64,000 nucleotides of DNA, taken from contig OZ242287.1 in the NCBI GenBank assembly GCA_965207495.1, forward strand, positions 3,100,001 to 3,164,000. Reading direction: 5' to 3'. The first letter of the stretch is position 1, and the number at the start of each line of letters is the position of its first letter. Shown here piece by piece: positions 8,792 to 17,761 of this stretch. The stretch is from Bin5 sp965207495 (GTDB lineage: Bacteria > Chloroflexota > Anaerolineae > Caldilineales > Caldilineaceae). The notes beneath the pieces were generated by a model. That model had not been told where the DNA came from and made no database searches. It saw only the letters and a list, made by a program, of their open reading frames with translations. A program made the translations under genes and the position numbers.

Positions 8792-10009
8792 TCAGCTCGA
8801 GTCGACGTTGCCAATCAGTTTGAAAACTGCATTCCCATAATTCTCTGCCTTCCACTGCCCCACAGAAGGAATCTCCTCGAACTCGGCCAATGATGTCGGT
8901 CGACATACTGCTATCTGCAGCAAAGTCTCATTGCTGAAGACGATATCGGGATCAACACCGCGTGCCCTGGCAGTTTCTGTCCGCCACTGACGCAAGGATT
9001 CATAACGCTTCTTTGCCGCCCTTGTGAGATGAGGCTCCGCCTTTCGAACTGGAGTCGTTCGTTGAGGTATAGGGAGTCGTGCCCCTCGTCGAACCGCAGC
9101 CAGCAGCTCCTTACCAAACCAAGAGATCTGCCGAGAACTGAGCCCTGAAATATCCCTAAGTGAGGCCAGCGAATTAGGCCGCCTCTGGGACATCTGAATC
9201 ATCGAGTTCTCTCCCAGGACCTTGAAAGGCGGCCGATCTTGCTGCAAGGAGAACTTCTCCCGCCATTCCCAGATTGCCTGCAGGACACCCAGGTCATTCT
9301 CAGCCACCGATCGAGTCTGCTTAAGCTGCCAGACAGTTCGCGGCTCCGGTGGCCTATATTCAATTCTCTCCAACATCCGAAACGCGGCCTGGGCTTCTTC
9401 CCAACGGCCAGATTCTTCCAATCTGCTAGTCTGCCGAGCGCGTAGCGCAGGCAAGTAGTGTGTGTCGATCTGTGCATAAGTCAACTGTTGGGGAGTCAAC
9501 GGACGCTTACCCCAATTCGTGCGCTGCATTCTCTTATCGCTGACTACGCCAAACTCTTCCTGCAGCACTTTCGCCAAGCCTACGCCCTGCCGCCCTAGGA
9601 TCCTAGCGGCAAGCTGCGTATCGTATAGCCGCCGTAGCCGGAAATCCAGGTCCCTCTGAAGAGTGAAAATATCATTTTCGGCTGCATGGAGGATTACGTC
9701 AGTGGAGTCATCGCCCAAGATTTCCCCCAGCTCGGCCAGTTTCCTCAACTGCAATGGATCGATCAGATAGTCGACAACGCCGGCGGAGCCAGATACCGAA
9801 GGTTTTCCCGGCGGATCGGCTGGCGCAGATATCTGGATAAGGCAAACTCTAGGAGCATATCGAAACAGGCTGTCGCTCTCCGTGTCCAGCGCCAGCCAGG
9901 GCTGACCAGAAACATGCTTCAGAAACTGTGTGTATAGGGAAGGGGACTGCACCAGCGTGGGTGGGGCGATGTAACCTGGCCGCCCGTTCGTAGGCTTATT
10001 GCGAGTCAC
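8792..10009 (-). CDS. rnd: Ribonuclease D
   Basis: A 405-residue 3'-5' exoribonuclease of the DEDD family, which trims tRNA and other stable RNA 3' ends in the cytoplasm. The N-terminal exonuclease domain shows LALDTES (first Asp and Glu of DEDD) near residues 40-45, HAAENDIFTLQRD for the second motif, and YAQIDTHYLPALR for the third motif of DEDDy type. Two HRDC-like domains follow (about 215-300 and 325-400), as in RNase D. The start is a GTG at 10009, which overlaps the TGA of a small upstream frame by four bases (GTGA). This suggests translational coupling. Confidence 0.92.
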   Translation of the reverse strand: MTRNKPTNGRPGYIAPPTLVQSPSLYTQFLKHVSGQPWLALDTESDSLFRYAPRVCLIQISAPADPPGKPSVSGSAGVVDYLIDPLQLRKLAELGEILGDDSTDVILHAAENDIFTLQRDLDFRLRRLYDTQLAARILGRQGVGLAKVLQEEFGVVSDKRMQRTNWGKRPLTPQQLTYAQIDTHYLPALRARQTSRLEESGRWEEAQAAFRMLERIEYRPPEPRTVWQLKQTRSVAENDLGVLQAIWEWREKFSLQQDRPPFKVLGENSMIQMSQRRPNSLASLRDISGLSSRQISWFGKELLAAVRRGARLPIPQRTTPVRKAEPHLTRAAKKRYESLRQWRTETARARGVDPDIVFSNETLLQIAVCRPTSLAEFEEIPSVGQWKAENYGNAVFKLIGNVDSS

Positions 10010-10287
10010 TTGCGAAGAACTTCCCCCTTGCCATCTGAACTACCTTTCACCTGCACAGCGGCTGAATCATACCGCAATTCATCCGCCTCTCCAACTCCTG
10101 GCGGCATCTCTCTGCTGTGTGTGGGCGACCTTACGGTCAGAGTCCGGCCACCAATATCCTGAACAACCAACGGTCCGGAATACCTTGAAAAAAGAGGGAA
10201 AAATTCGATATTGATGCACATATACTGGCCTAAGTCGGAGGAGCACGGGACACTCCATTCGCAACCTTTCGGGCTGCAGTTTTTCAC
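10006..10287 (-). CDS. Small ORF apparently coupled to rnd, function unknown
   Basis: A frame of up to 93 codons ends in the TGA of a GTGA overlap with the RNase D start. The C-terminal half (from about GPLVVQDIGGRTLTVRSP) looks like ordinary soluble protein, whereas the first 20 residues, rich in Cys and Pro, do not, so the true start may be an internal ATG or GTG. No domain is recognised. The evidence is the stop/start overlap and the residue pattern only. It may be non-coding leader sequence of rnd. Confidence 0.3.
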   Translation of the reverse strand: MKNCSPKGCEWSVPCSSDLGQYMCINIEFFPLFSRYSGPLVVQDIGGRTLTVRSPTHSREMPPGVGEADELRYDSAAVQVKGSSDGKGEVLRK

Positions 10288-10293
10288 CGACTG

Positions 10294-10302
10294 TGATATG
10301 AT
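10294..10302 (+). promoter_or_regulatory. Extended -10 promoter candidate
   Basis: TGATATGAT matches the TGn-TATAAT extended -10 form. Transcription would start near 10309, upstream of the plus-strand gene at 10494 and the Nudix operon. No good -35 accompanies it, so it is weak evidence. Confidence 0.3.
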
Positions 10303-10493
10303 TTGGCCTGTTCCTTATTCCGACTGATGGGGCAACGCTCGACTTTTTGGCACCCATGGAGTGCCCGGATATACACTGGTTAGCGTATGCTGACTGGGAC
10401 TGCCCGACGCCATCTCGTGCTCGGGGAACGCCGACGCATGGAAACTCATTGTCAGGGGACGTATTGTATTCCTCGAAAGACGGAGCGCTTACC

Positions 10494-11012
10494 ATGGCCC
10501 TGTGGTACTGGTACGATGATGACAGTTCACCCAATAATTCCCCCTGCAATCCCCCCCTGAGCCGACCAATCGCCACGGCTGTGGAGTGGCTGAGTCCGCC
10601 TCTAATTTCGAACTTGCACAGCCATTTCGCACGATGGACCACGGCGCAAGTGTCACCAGGGCCGGTGATTCCTCACCGCCTGTGGATTGACCAGGATGGC
10701 AGAATCGCCTTCCGTTTCGCTGACGACGTGCCCGCCGCGATGCCAGTGGTCGGCGCAGGCGAAGCGTTGGCACAATGGTTTGTCTTACTCTCAAAATGGA
10801 TGGAGATTCACGTCGTTTTGGCTCGCGCCCGCTCAGTGTGGTCGCACGCCGAGCTGTTGGAAGCGCTGCCCTTTACTACGCCTTCGCTTCTGCCTCGTCA
10901 ACTTGCACTATTCCCTCCGGACAATTGGGAACAGGTAGCTCGCGGACTGGCCGCAATAGTTGCAGAAGGCGCTTTAGCATTCGATGCTCAACACCTGGAC
11001 GGAACAGGCTAA
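10494..11012 (+). CDS. Hypothetical protein
   Basis: A 172-residue protein with no domain I recognise. It is rich in Trp and Pro near the N-terminus (MALWYWYDDD), followed by a mixed alpha/beta-looking region (WIDQDGRIAFRF, then long hydrophobic stretches around residues 85-110). There is no clear signal peptide or membrane helix. The frame is open further upstream to a TTG at 10347. I prefer the ATG at 10494 because GGAG lies eight bases ahead and the extra residues look unlike protein. It precedes the Nudix gene by about 100 bp on the same strand and may be co-transcribed with it. Confidence 0.55.
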   Translation: MALWYWYDDDSSPNNSPCNPPLSRPIATAVEWLSPPLISNLHSHFARWTTAQVSPGPVIPHRLWIDQDGRIAFRFADDVPAAMPVVGAGEALAQWFVLLSKWMEIHVVLARARSVWSHAELLEALPFTTPSLLPRQLALFPPDNWEQVARGLAAIVAEGALAFDAQHLDGTG

Positions 11013-11117
11013 TCAGTTGAGCTACAGAAGATCGAATTGGCCCTGGTTCCACCCAATGCAGCTGTGGCGGTCACCGGAACAGGTAAACCACCTCTACCTT
11101 TCTTTGAAAGGATGTTG

Positions 11118-11687
11118 ATGAAGTCTCAACGAGATAGTTGTAACACCGAAAAGCAATCTTTGGAACACAACGACGGGGATAGCCATGTAAAGCCTGCCGG
11201 TCGGAGTGCGGTTGAGCCGGAGAATTCGAACGATTACACAGTCCGCCATATCCATTCCGCAGGTGGCGTTGCGTTTCGCCTGCTTCAGGCAAGCGCCACA
11301 GGATCGATTCAAGTTGCATTGATCGCCACAGACAGGGAGTGCCGCCGCTGGCAACTGCCCAAAGGGCGGCTCTACCCCTCGGAAGAATCTCTGCCAGCCG
11401 CTCTGAGGGAAGTTGAGGAGGAAACCGGCCTGGAGACCAGATTCGAGTCCTTCCTGAAAACGGTGCGTTACGAGTATCTCGATACTTTCGCCCGCACTGT
11501 GCCGGAGCGGGTCTACAAAAAAGTGGACTTCTATCTTCTTAGAGTAACTGGAGGGAGTCTCTCGGGCGACAGCGTGGAAGTCCAAAAGGTCGAATGGGCC
11601 TCACCCTACGACGCGCTATGTCGTCTGGCTTACGACGGAGAGAGAGACTGCATCAAACTGGCATTGGAATATCTGAATGGCCACTGA
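11118..11687 (+). CDS. Nudix hydrolase
   Basis: A 189-residue protein with a complete Nudix box near residues 84-106: G, five residues, E, seven residues, then REVEEETGL. This fits GX5EX7REUXEEXGU exactly. Family members hydrolyse nucleoside diphosphates linked to another group; the substrate here is unknown. The N-terminal 40 residues are low in structure. The frame opens at a TTG at 11037, but the ATG at 11118 has GAAAGGA five bases ahead and is the better start. The stop overlaps the next gene by 11 bases, so the two are translationally coupled. Confidence 0.85.
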   Translation: MKSQRDSCNTEKQSLEHNDGDSHVKPAGRSAVEPENSNDYTVRHIHSAGGVAFRLLQASATGSIQVALIATDRECRRWQLPKGRLYPSEESLPAALREVEEETGLETRFESFLKTVRYEYLDTFARTVPERVYKKVDFYLLRVTGGSLSGDSVEVQKVEWASPYDALCRLAYDGERDCIKLALEYLNGH

Positions 11688-12774
11688 GATTGATATAGCT
11701 AACCCCAGACAGGTTCGCGAAGTCTTGAATCTGCTAGTCTCAGGCGTAACCAGCGATGCTAGTAGTATGGAACAGATCGCTGGCAGCTGGTGGCGGCGTT
11801 TCCTATTCATGCGCTGGTTCGGCCCCCGCTTTCTGGGCAAACAGATGGATACCTTCGTGGCCACACAGGGTGACCGCATCATCGGATTTGTCATCATTCA
11901 ATACGATGGCGATGCCGCCGGCACTTTCGACTGGGCGTTTATCGAACCCCTGGATGTAGAGGAAAACAGAGAGGATTTTGCCGATTTGATCGACACTGCT
12001 CTGGATCACATTGAGGACCAGGGCATTCATCCTTACTTCTACTTTGGATTCGCTACCGCATCGCCAGGCGAAGTAACACGGATTCTTGAAGATCTCGGTC
12101 TTGGTACGGCTGACTACCAGAATAGCCAGATGGTGGGTGAGTTGCCATTGGCTGACACATCCCCGCTACCGGAAGGCTTTCGAGTTTCTCCGCAGATTTC
12201 TGCGCGCTTTGGGGCCCGCATGTCCGAACTATTGCCCACGGTCTACCCGGATGCTTCGGAAGATGAGACTGAAATGATCGCCGCAATCCACTCCAGCACA
12301 CTGCGTTCCTCTAAGGTGTTCCTGATACTGGAGGAAGAGGTCGAGGTCGGCTTTGCTCAACAGTTCCGATGGCGTGATGAACTTCGTCTCCTGGTCGCTC
12401 TTCCACCCAGGTTGTGGGGCGCCCCGCCAGAACGACAGATTGTTTCTTACTTTGCGAGGACCCTGCAGGGAAAGACCAGAAGCCTGCGCCTTCGCACCTT
12501 CAGCGAAGGCCACATGGGAAAGTCACGCCATTCATTTGAGAATCTGGGTCTTGTCTGGCAACAGGCCCCATGGAAGCGCTGGGTAGTTGCTCTGGAGAAC
12601 GAAGAAGCAAACGAGGACCCTACAGAACCGGAAAATAGTCGGAGAGGCAGATACGACTCAGTCTGGCCGCCCGAGGGTCCCCCTGCGGCGCAAGACCACC
12701 ACGGCGAAACCGACGGCCAATCTGATGACAGCGCCAACCAAGAGACACGCGTAAGCAATGAGAAAAAGGGCTGA
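11677..12774 (+). CDS. GNAT-like acetyltransferase
   Basis: A 365-residue protein. The N-terminal half resembles a GNAT fold (a strand-helix pattern around DRIIGFVIIQYDGDAAG near residue 65). A second acetyltransferase-like unit near residues 215-300 ends in SFENLGLVWQQ, a position where GNAT proteins often carry 'yek.GF'. The acetyl-CoA pyrophosphate loop is poorly conserved, so the acceptor and even the activity are uncertain. The C-terminal 60 residues are acidic, rich in Pro and Gly, and probably disordered. It overlaps the Nudix gene by 11 bases and the downstream lipase gene by 17 bases, forming a compact three-gene operon. Confidence 0.6.
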   Translation: MATEIDIANPRQVREVLNLLVSGVTSDASSMEQIAGSWWRRFLFMRWFGPRFLGKQMDTFVATQGDRIIGFVIIQYDGDAAGTFDWAFIEPLDVEENREDFADLIDTALDHIEDQGIHPYFYFGFATASPGEVTRILEDLGLGTADYQNSQMVGELPLADTSPLPEGFRVSPQISARFGARMSELLPTVYPDASEDETEMIAAIHSSTLRSSKVFLILEEEVEVGFAQQFRWRDELRLLVALPPRLWGAPPERQIVSYFARTLQGKTRSLRLRTFSEGHMGKSRHSFENLGLVWQQAPWKRWVVALENEEANEDPTEPENSRRGRYDSVWPPEGPPAAQDHHGETDGQSDDSANQETRVSNEKKG

Positions 12775-13792
12775 CCATACTGCCCATCCCCCTGCAAACC
12801 TAAACAACGAACAAAGAAACGAAGTAGGTGGGGCTCACACCCCTAGCTCTCCCCCCTGCGGCAACGTAGAGTTCTTTCCTTCGGAAGAGGAGTTTATCCT
12901 TTCGACCCCGTGCTCTCCTCCACGCCAAAGCAGTCCGGCACACTCAACCGGCTACCTTCGCAGTGAGAGCGGACTACCCATCTTCTACGGCTGCTGGCGT
13001 CCGGAGGGCCCTGCAAGAGGAGTCGTCGTCATCCTCCACGGGCTCGGCGAACATAGTGGGCGCTATCGCCACCTGGTTGCGGCCTTACTTCGCGCAGGGT
13101 ACATGGTCTACGCACACGACCATCAGGGCTTCGGTCGCTCCGGTGGCGCGCGCTGCTATGTCCAGGGCTTCCACGACTACTTGAGCGACATTACGCAGGT
13201 CGTGTCTATGGCCCGAAAGCGCAACTCCGATCTCCCATGCATTCTCTATGGACACTCAATGGGTGGGCTGATTGGCCTCCTCTACCTCATGGAGGCCCCC
13301 GGTGCAGTGGATCTTGCCGTCGTCTCTTCCCCTTCGCTGCAATCACATGATCTCTCGTTGGTAAACCGGCTCCTTAAGCGCATGCTTGAACTGCTCCACC
13401 GCGTCCGGCCCCAGCTCACTTTCCGTCAGCGTGGCAGCCTGGACATACTCTCACGTGACTGGGAGGAGGTTCAGCGGGCTATGGGGGACTCGCTGGGGGT
13501 ACCACTGCGCAGTGCAAATTGGGTCGTTGAATTCTTTGAAACGATGCAGGAGGTTGGGAATCGCGCCACCGAGATTCGTATCCCCATTCTGATGATGCAA
13601 GGACTGGCAGACGCTGTGGTCGTCCCCGCGGCAACCCAAGCGTTTTTCGCCCAGGTTGGCTCTGAAGACAAGAGTCTGCGCCTCTTTGAAGGCTACTACC
13701 ATGAGCTTCACAACGACTTGGGGCGGGAGCGTCCCATTGGCGCCGTCCTGGACTGGCTCAGTGATCGGTGCCCTTCTTCCAACTCATCCTAG
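12758..13792 (+). CDS. Alpha/beta hydrolase, monoacylglycerol-lipase type
   Basis: A 344-residue serine hydrolase of the Hydrolase_4 (monoglyceride lipase/lysophospholipase) group. The oxyanion region HGLGEHSGRY, the D-H-x-G-x-G-x-S segment (HDHQGFGRSGG) and the nucleophile elbow GHSMGG are all present. The acid residue is probably in GLADAVV and the catalytic His in YYHELHND near the C-terminus. The first 65 residues are low complexity and lack a clear signal peptide. It likely cleaves monoacylglycerols or lysophospholipids. The ATG lies inside the 3' end of the acetyltransferase gene (17-base overlap). The gene ends 18 bp from a convergent PhyH gene. Confidence 0.85.
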   Translation: MRKRADHTAHPPANLNNEQRNEVGGAHTPSSPPCGNVEFFPSEEEFILSTPCSPPRQSSPAHSTGYLRSESGLPIFYGCWRPEGPARGVVVILHGLGEHSGRYRHLVAALLRAGYMVYAHDHQGFGRSGGARCYVQGFHDYLSDITQVVSMARKRNSDLPCILYGHSMGGLIGLLYLMEAPGAVDLAVVSSPSLQSHDLSLVNRLLKRMLELLHRVRPQLTFRQRGSLDILSRDWEEVQRAMGDSLGVPLRSANWVVEFFETMQEVGNRATEIRIPILMMQGLADAVVVPAATQAFFAQVGSEDKSLRLFEGYYHELHNDLGRERPIGAVLDWLSDRCPSSNSS

Positions 13793-13810
13793 CAATTTCC
13801 CCGGCAACCT

Positions 13811-14743
13811 TCAGCAGATTATCCCTTTCTTCGCTTCAGGACCGTGAGCAATGGGATTCTCGCCAATCCATCGTTCGTCCACCGGTTCGGAAGCTAGCTG
13901 ATAGCGCGTGTCAGTCGACAGCCTCAGCCGGTTCGTATGGTTGTCCATGCTGGCGTGCATTGTGTACATGCTAAAGACCAGCAGGTCGCCGAGTTGGTAG
14001 TCGGTCGTGAGCCAGCGGCTGTTCAACTCTTCGCGTAGCGCCACAGCATCAGAGGAGTAAGTTCCGAAACCGCTGCCCTGCCAGCGTTTCTGGTCTACTT
14101 CCGTCTCGGCGGCGTCCGGCTCATTCGTGCAATATTCATCAACGTCCATCTGGCCATACGTAACCTTAATCTCATTCTGTCGGTGGGAGTTTTCCAGGAT
14201 CATCAGACCGCCCATCTGGCGAGGAATGTCTCCGAGCGGGGTCCAGCTCGTGTACAAGTTCTTGGTGCCCCGTCCCATGAAAACGACATCGTAGTGGGGG
14301 TTGGTAGCCGTTTCCTCACCCGACGTTTTGACCCGGCACCAGGTGAAGTCTAGTGGGCGAACCGGCCCGCCCAGGAAGCGCTCATAAAATGTTATCATCG
14401 GCCCGGCGAAGAGGGCTTGGCGTAGTGGCTCATTGTTCTTGGATAGCTCTACCATATCCCTGGCAGATACGGCCAGTTCACGCTTGGCAACGCCGTCGCC
14501 AATAGGGTAGTCCAAGTCAACAAAGTCCAGGCCCGCCAGCGCCTTCAACATGGTCAGCCGCGCGTTGTTCAAGGTATCTCGATCTAGCAGGCCGGGAAGA
14601 TAGAGGTAACCATCACTCTCAAATCGAGAGTGAAGTTCGTCAAAGTCTTCGAGCGCGCCCGCGGAAGAGCGCAATTCGCCGAAACTTCCGGATCCGGTTT
14701 CGAGCTGTTTCCCATGGACTGTGAGCATCTTCTGTTCGAGCAT
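13811..14743 (-). CDS. Phytanoyl-CoA dioxygenase (PhyH) family protein
   Basis: A 310-residue Fe(II)/2-oxoglutarate dioxygenase. The iron-binding pair H-Y-D lies near residue 147 (NPHYDVVFMG), the distal His is near 262 (TMHASMDN), and the following RLRLSTDTRYQ provides the 2-oxoglutarate-binding Arg. The region GGLMILENSHR between them is typical of the PhyH family. It is the last gene of the long minus-strand island and lies 89 bp from the NHL protein gene upstream. The substrate is unknown. A second in-frame ATG five codons in is an alternative start. Confidence 0.88.
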   Translation of the reverse strand: MLEQKMLTVHGKQLETGSGSFGELRSSAGALEDFDELHSRFESDGYLYLPGLLDRDTLNNARLTMLKALAGLDFVDLDYPIGDGVAKRELAVSARDMVELSKNNEPLRQALFAGPMITFYERFLGGPVRPLDFTWCRVKTSGEETATNPHYDVVFMGRGTKNLYTSWTPLGDIPRQMGGLMILENSHRQNEIKVTYGQMDVDEYCTNEPDAAETEVDQKRWQGSGFGTYSSDAVALREELNSRWLTTDYQLGDLLVFSMYTMHASMDNHTNRLRLSTDTRYQLASEPVDERWIGENPIAHGPEAKKGIIC

Positions 14744-14832
14744 TTATTCACCCTTCGCACAATTGCATTCTGAATTTGGATTTCAGGCTCGATGACTAGG
14801 CATGACGTGCTACCAGGACGGCCTCGAAACTC

Positions 14833-15801
14833 TCAAACGCGGGCATACTTCCTCAACACGCGCCAGTCCTTCGGCGTTGTCCCGTCAGGATAGGAGTACG
14901 CAACCTCTCCTACGTACAGATCACCCCGCGAATCGAACGCGATGTTGTGCGGGCTGAAATAGCGACCGGAACCGTAAGGATCTTCCATCCCCCATTCGCT
15001 TAGGATCTTGCCGTTCAGATCTCGCACCGTGATTCGGGCTGGCGGATTGTCAAAGACCGGAATCTTCGTTTCACCCATGAAGATGCCGCCCACTTCGGCC
15101 AGATACATGTGGCCTTCAGCGTCCAAGCACATGTCGCAGGGCCACCAGACATCCTCCCACTGACCGACCTGTTCACCTTGCGGGTTGAAGAGCTGCATAC
15201 GCCGGTTCTGGCGGTCGGCAACATACACTGTGCCGCCGCCGTCGACGCAAACGTTGTGAGGCGTAACAAACTGTCCATCCCCTGTTCCAGGTTCTCCCCA
15301 GGAAAACAGCAAGTCGCCTTCCGCAGTAAATTTGTGCACACGGGCGTTGCCGTAACCATCAGATACATAAAGTTCGCCCTCCGGGGACAGTGCGATTCCT
15401 GTAGGGTAGTTGAAAGGAGGGCCGGCGCGCAGCACCTCCTTCTGAACATCCCAAATGTATCCTGTATCAGCAGGATTGTCTGCAGTCTCAATAGACATCA
15501 GTAGCTCGCCTTCGGGCGTGTACTTATGAATTGCATGTCCCCAGTCGTCAACGCAATAGATGGAGTCATCCGGGCCGACAATGATGTCGTGAGCCCGTTT
15601 GATCAGCCCTTCACCCCATGAACGCAGGAATCGCCCCTCACGGTCAAATACGATGATCGGGTGTTCACTTCGACAGAAGACATAGACCCTGTCTTGGGAG
15701 TCCACTGCCACGCCCGGTACCTCTACGATATTCCAGCCGTCAGGAACTTCTCCCCAACCGTCTACCTCTTCATAAACAAATTGGCCGCCGCCCAGTTTCA
15801 T
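14833..15801 (-). CDS. NHL-repeat six-bladed beta-propeller protein
   Basis: About 322 residues made of repeating blades of the kind 'G.fv.P..v.vd..g.vyVaD..n.rvq.f...g', for example QFVTPHNVCVDGGGTVYVAD near the middle. This is the NHL/peptidyl-alpha-hydroxyglycine lyase-like propeller. There is no signal peptide, so it is probably cytoplasmic. Proteins of this type act as lyases, lactonases or scaffolds; no activity can be assigned. The frame opens at a GTG at 15822, but the ATG at 15801 has AAGGG eight bases ahead. It sits between a PhyH gene and the thiamine-diphosphate enzyme gene, probably in the same transcript. Confidence 0.8.
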   Translation of the reverse strand: MKLGGGQFVYEEVDGWGEVPDGWNIVEVPGVAVDSQDRVYVFCRSEHPIIVFDREGRFLRSWGEGLIKRAHDIIVGPDDSIYCVDDWGHAIHKYTPEGELLMSIETADNPADTGYIWDVQKEVLRAGPPFNYPTGIALSPEGELYVSDGYGNARVHKFTAEGDLLFSWGEPGTGDGQFVTPHNVCVDGGGTVYVADRQNRRMQLFNPQGEQVGQWEDVWWPCDMCLDAEGHMYLAEVGGIFMGETKIPVFDNPPARITVRDLNGKILSEWGMEDPYGSGRYFSPHNIAFDSRGDLYVGEVAYSYPDGTTPKDWRVLRKYARV

Positions 15802-15915
15802 CGTCTTTTCCCTTCTTTCCACGGAATTGGGCCATCACGGCCCGTGAGTAGGCTAGTTCAGTGATCCCCGATTTCTCCTAGCCGCCATAGCTTATGGATT
15901 CCACCGCCCGCCGAT

Positions 15916-17664
15916 TCAACAGCGAGGTCTCGGTACAATTTCATCTCTCTCAGGTTCGAACCACATCCCGGCTATAGGTGGTGGAACTGGATCACGGGCG
16001 ATCTTCATGTCTACTACGCACGGTCTGCCACATTCCAAGGCGTAGCACATCGCATCTTCGATCTCTGCATATTTGCTGACCGACAGTCCTTCGGCCTTGA
16101 GCGACCTGGCCAATGCCGCATAATCGGCATTCTCACAAAACTCCGTTCCGACGATTCTCCCCCCGTAACTGGCCATCTGGCCCCCGCGAATAGCCCCTAA
16201 TGTCTGGTTATTGAAAACGACCCAGACAATCGGCAGTCTCCACTCAACCGCCGTGATCACCTCCTGACAAACCATGAGAAAACCCCCGTCGCCTGTCACG
16301 CAGACCGCCGGCAGGTCAGGCCTTGCCAGCTTCCCCCCAATGATAGAAGTAGGGCCAAAGCCCATCGGCGTCCAACCCCCTGGGTAGAGCAATCGACGTG
16401 GGGAATAGATTGGGAAAAATGCGCCGAAAAAGTGATTGTGATCGCCCGTATCCAACGAGAAGAGAATTTCCCTTGGCAGTACGCGCCGCAACTCGTCGAC
16501 AACGCGCAGCGGCTCCATGCCCCCGTCGTCACCTTCCTTGTCGGGTACATCAACGTGGAAACCGGACTTGACCTTCGCCGTGAGCTCTATATTCGCGGAC
16601 CTGAATGGGATCGCCTCCTTCGCAGGCAACGCAGCAATTGTCTCCTGCAATGTTGCTTTGGCGTCGCCCAACAGACCGATCTCCACCGGGTAGGTTCGTC
16701 CGATCTGGTTGGCATCGATATCGATCTGGATGATTCGATTCTGCTTGACAAACGGCATGCCTTCCGTCCACCAGCAGGTCGACAGATCGGAAAAGCTGAA
16801 ACCAACTGCCAGCACGACATCGGCATGTTGCCGGATTATCTCATGTGCGTTCGGATGGCCGAGCCACCCTACGTTTCCCAAGCTAAGAGAGTGGTCCTCA
16901 GCTAGGATCCCCTTAGCGGCGTATGAAGTTGCTACCGGCGCTCCCAGCAATTCAGCCAGTTCCAGAATCTCTGGCCCTGCGTCGGCGAGGACTGCACCGT
17001 ACCCGGCAACAATGACCGGGTTGCTCGAACTGTGAAGCGCATCGGCCGCTTTCGCAACTGCTTGCGCATCAGCCCGTACCCGCCCTGCGTAACCGAAGCG
17101 GTCCGGGGAGGGAATCTCATCGAAGTCGTGGAACGCGGCCTGCATGTCCCAGGGGATTTCAACAGCGACCGGCCCGGGATTGCCAGCACGCGCGAGCGCG
17201 CAGGCTTTGCGCATCACCTCAGGAATCAGATCAGGATGTTGCACCTGCCACACCTTCTTGACAACCGGCTGCAAGACCTGCACGAAGCTCTGGTCCGGCA
17301 AGCCGTAGAACGGGCTGGTCTCCTGCAACTGGCCGCGGCCGACCCATCGCGATATCACGCCGCCAAATATTGCCACTACCGGACTGGATGCGGCAGCGGC
17401 CGAAGCCAGCCCCATCACCATGTTAGCTTGCCCAGGCCCAACCGAGGCGCAACAGACTCCTATGTCTCCAGAAATACGCGCATAGCCGTCAGCGATATGC
17501 GCAGCCGCCTGCTCATGCCGCGTCAACTTGAATTCGATCTGCGAGGAGTCGTAAATGGCATCCAGAATGTTGGTATTGCCGTGCCCCGGATGGCCAAATA
17601 CGTACCGGACTCCTTCCAGCTCCAATGCTCTGATTAACGCCTCAGCACAGCGCATTCGTGCCAT
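15916..17664 (-). CDS. Thiamine-diphosphate-dependent enzyme, acetolactate synthase-like
   Basis: A 582-residue three-domain ThDP enzyme. The N-terminal pyrimidine-binding domain has the catalytic Glu in RHEQAAAHIADGYAR near residue 50. The central domain (about 195-330) is a Rossmann-like fold. The C-terminal domain has the ThDP/Mg motif starting GDGGFLM and ending VVFNN (about residues 435-465). Relatives include acetolactate synthase, benzoylformate decarboxylase, glyoxylate carboligase, oxalyl-CoA decarboxylase and 2-hydroxyacyl-CoA lyase. No regulatory subunit or branched-chain amino acid gene is nearby, so biosynthetic acetolactate synthase is unlikely. PhyH genes on both sides make a C-C lyase acting on a hydroxylated acid attractive, but this is inference. 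Confidence 0.85.
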   Translation of the reverse strand: MARMRCAEALIRALELEGVRYVFGHPGHGNTNILDAIYDSSQIEFKLTRHEQAAAHIADGYARISGDIGVCCASVGPGQANMVMGLASAAAASSPVVAIFGGVISRWVGRGQLQETSPFYGLPDQSFVQVLQPVVKKVWQVQHPDLIPEVMRKACALARAGNPGPVAVEIPWDMQAAFHDFDEIPSPDRFGYAGRVRADAQAVAKAADALHSSSNPVIVAGYGAVLADAGPEILELAELLGAPVATSYAAKGILAEDHSLSLGNVGWLGHPNAHEIIRQHADVVLAVGFSFSDLSTCWWTEGMPFVKQNRIIQIDIDANQIGRTYPVEIGLLGDAKATLQETIAALPAKEAIPFRSANIELTAKVKSGFHVDVPDKEGDDGGMEPLRVVDELRRVLPREILFSLDTGDHNHFFGAFFPIYSPRRLLYPGGWTPMGFGPTSIIGGKLARPDLPAVCVTGDGGFLMVCQEVITAVEWRLPIVWVVFNNQTLGAIRGGQMASYGGRIVGTEFCENADYAALARSLKAEGLSVSKYAEIEDAMCYALECGRPCVVDMKIARDPVPPPIAGMWFEPERDEIVPRPRC

Positions 17665-17761
17665 GTTCTCTAACTCAGGCTGAAGAAAAGGAGACAGTCA
17701 ACTGCTGGACTCCCCAGGAGGACCGCGTCGCCCTGCGGCATTCTGTTCAGTACAAAGTGCT

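Noticed and set aside
15916..17664. Biosynthetic acetolactate synthase (ilvB)
   Set aside because: No small subunit or other branched-chain amino acid gene is near; the context is catabolic. Only the family level is kept.
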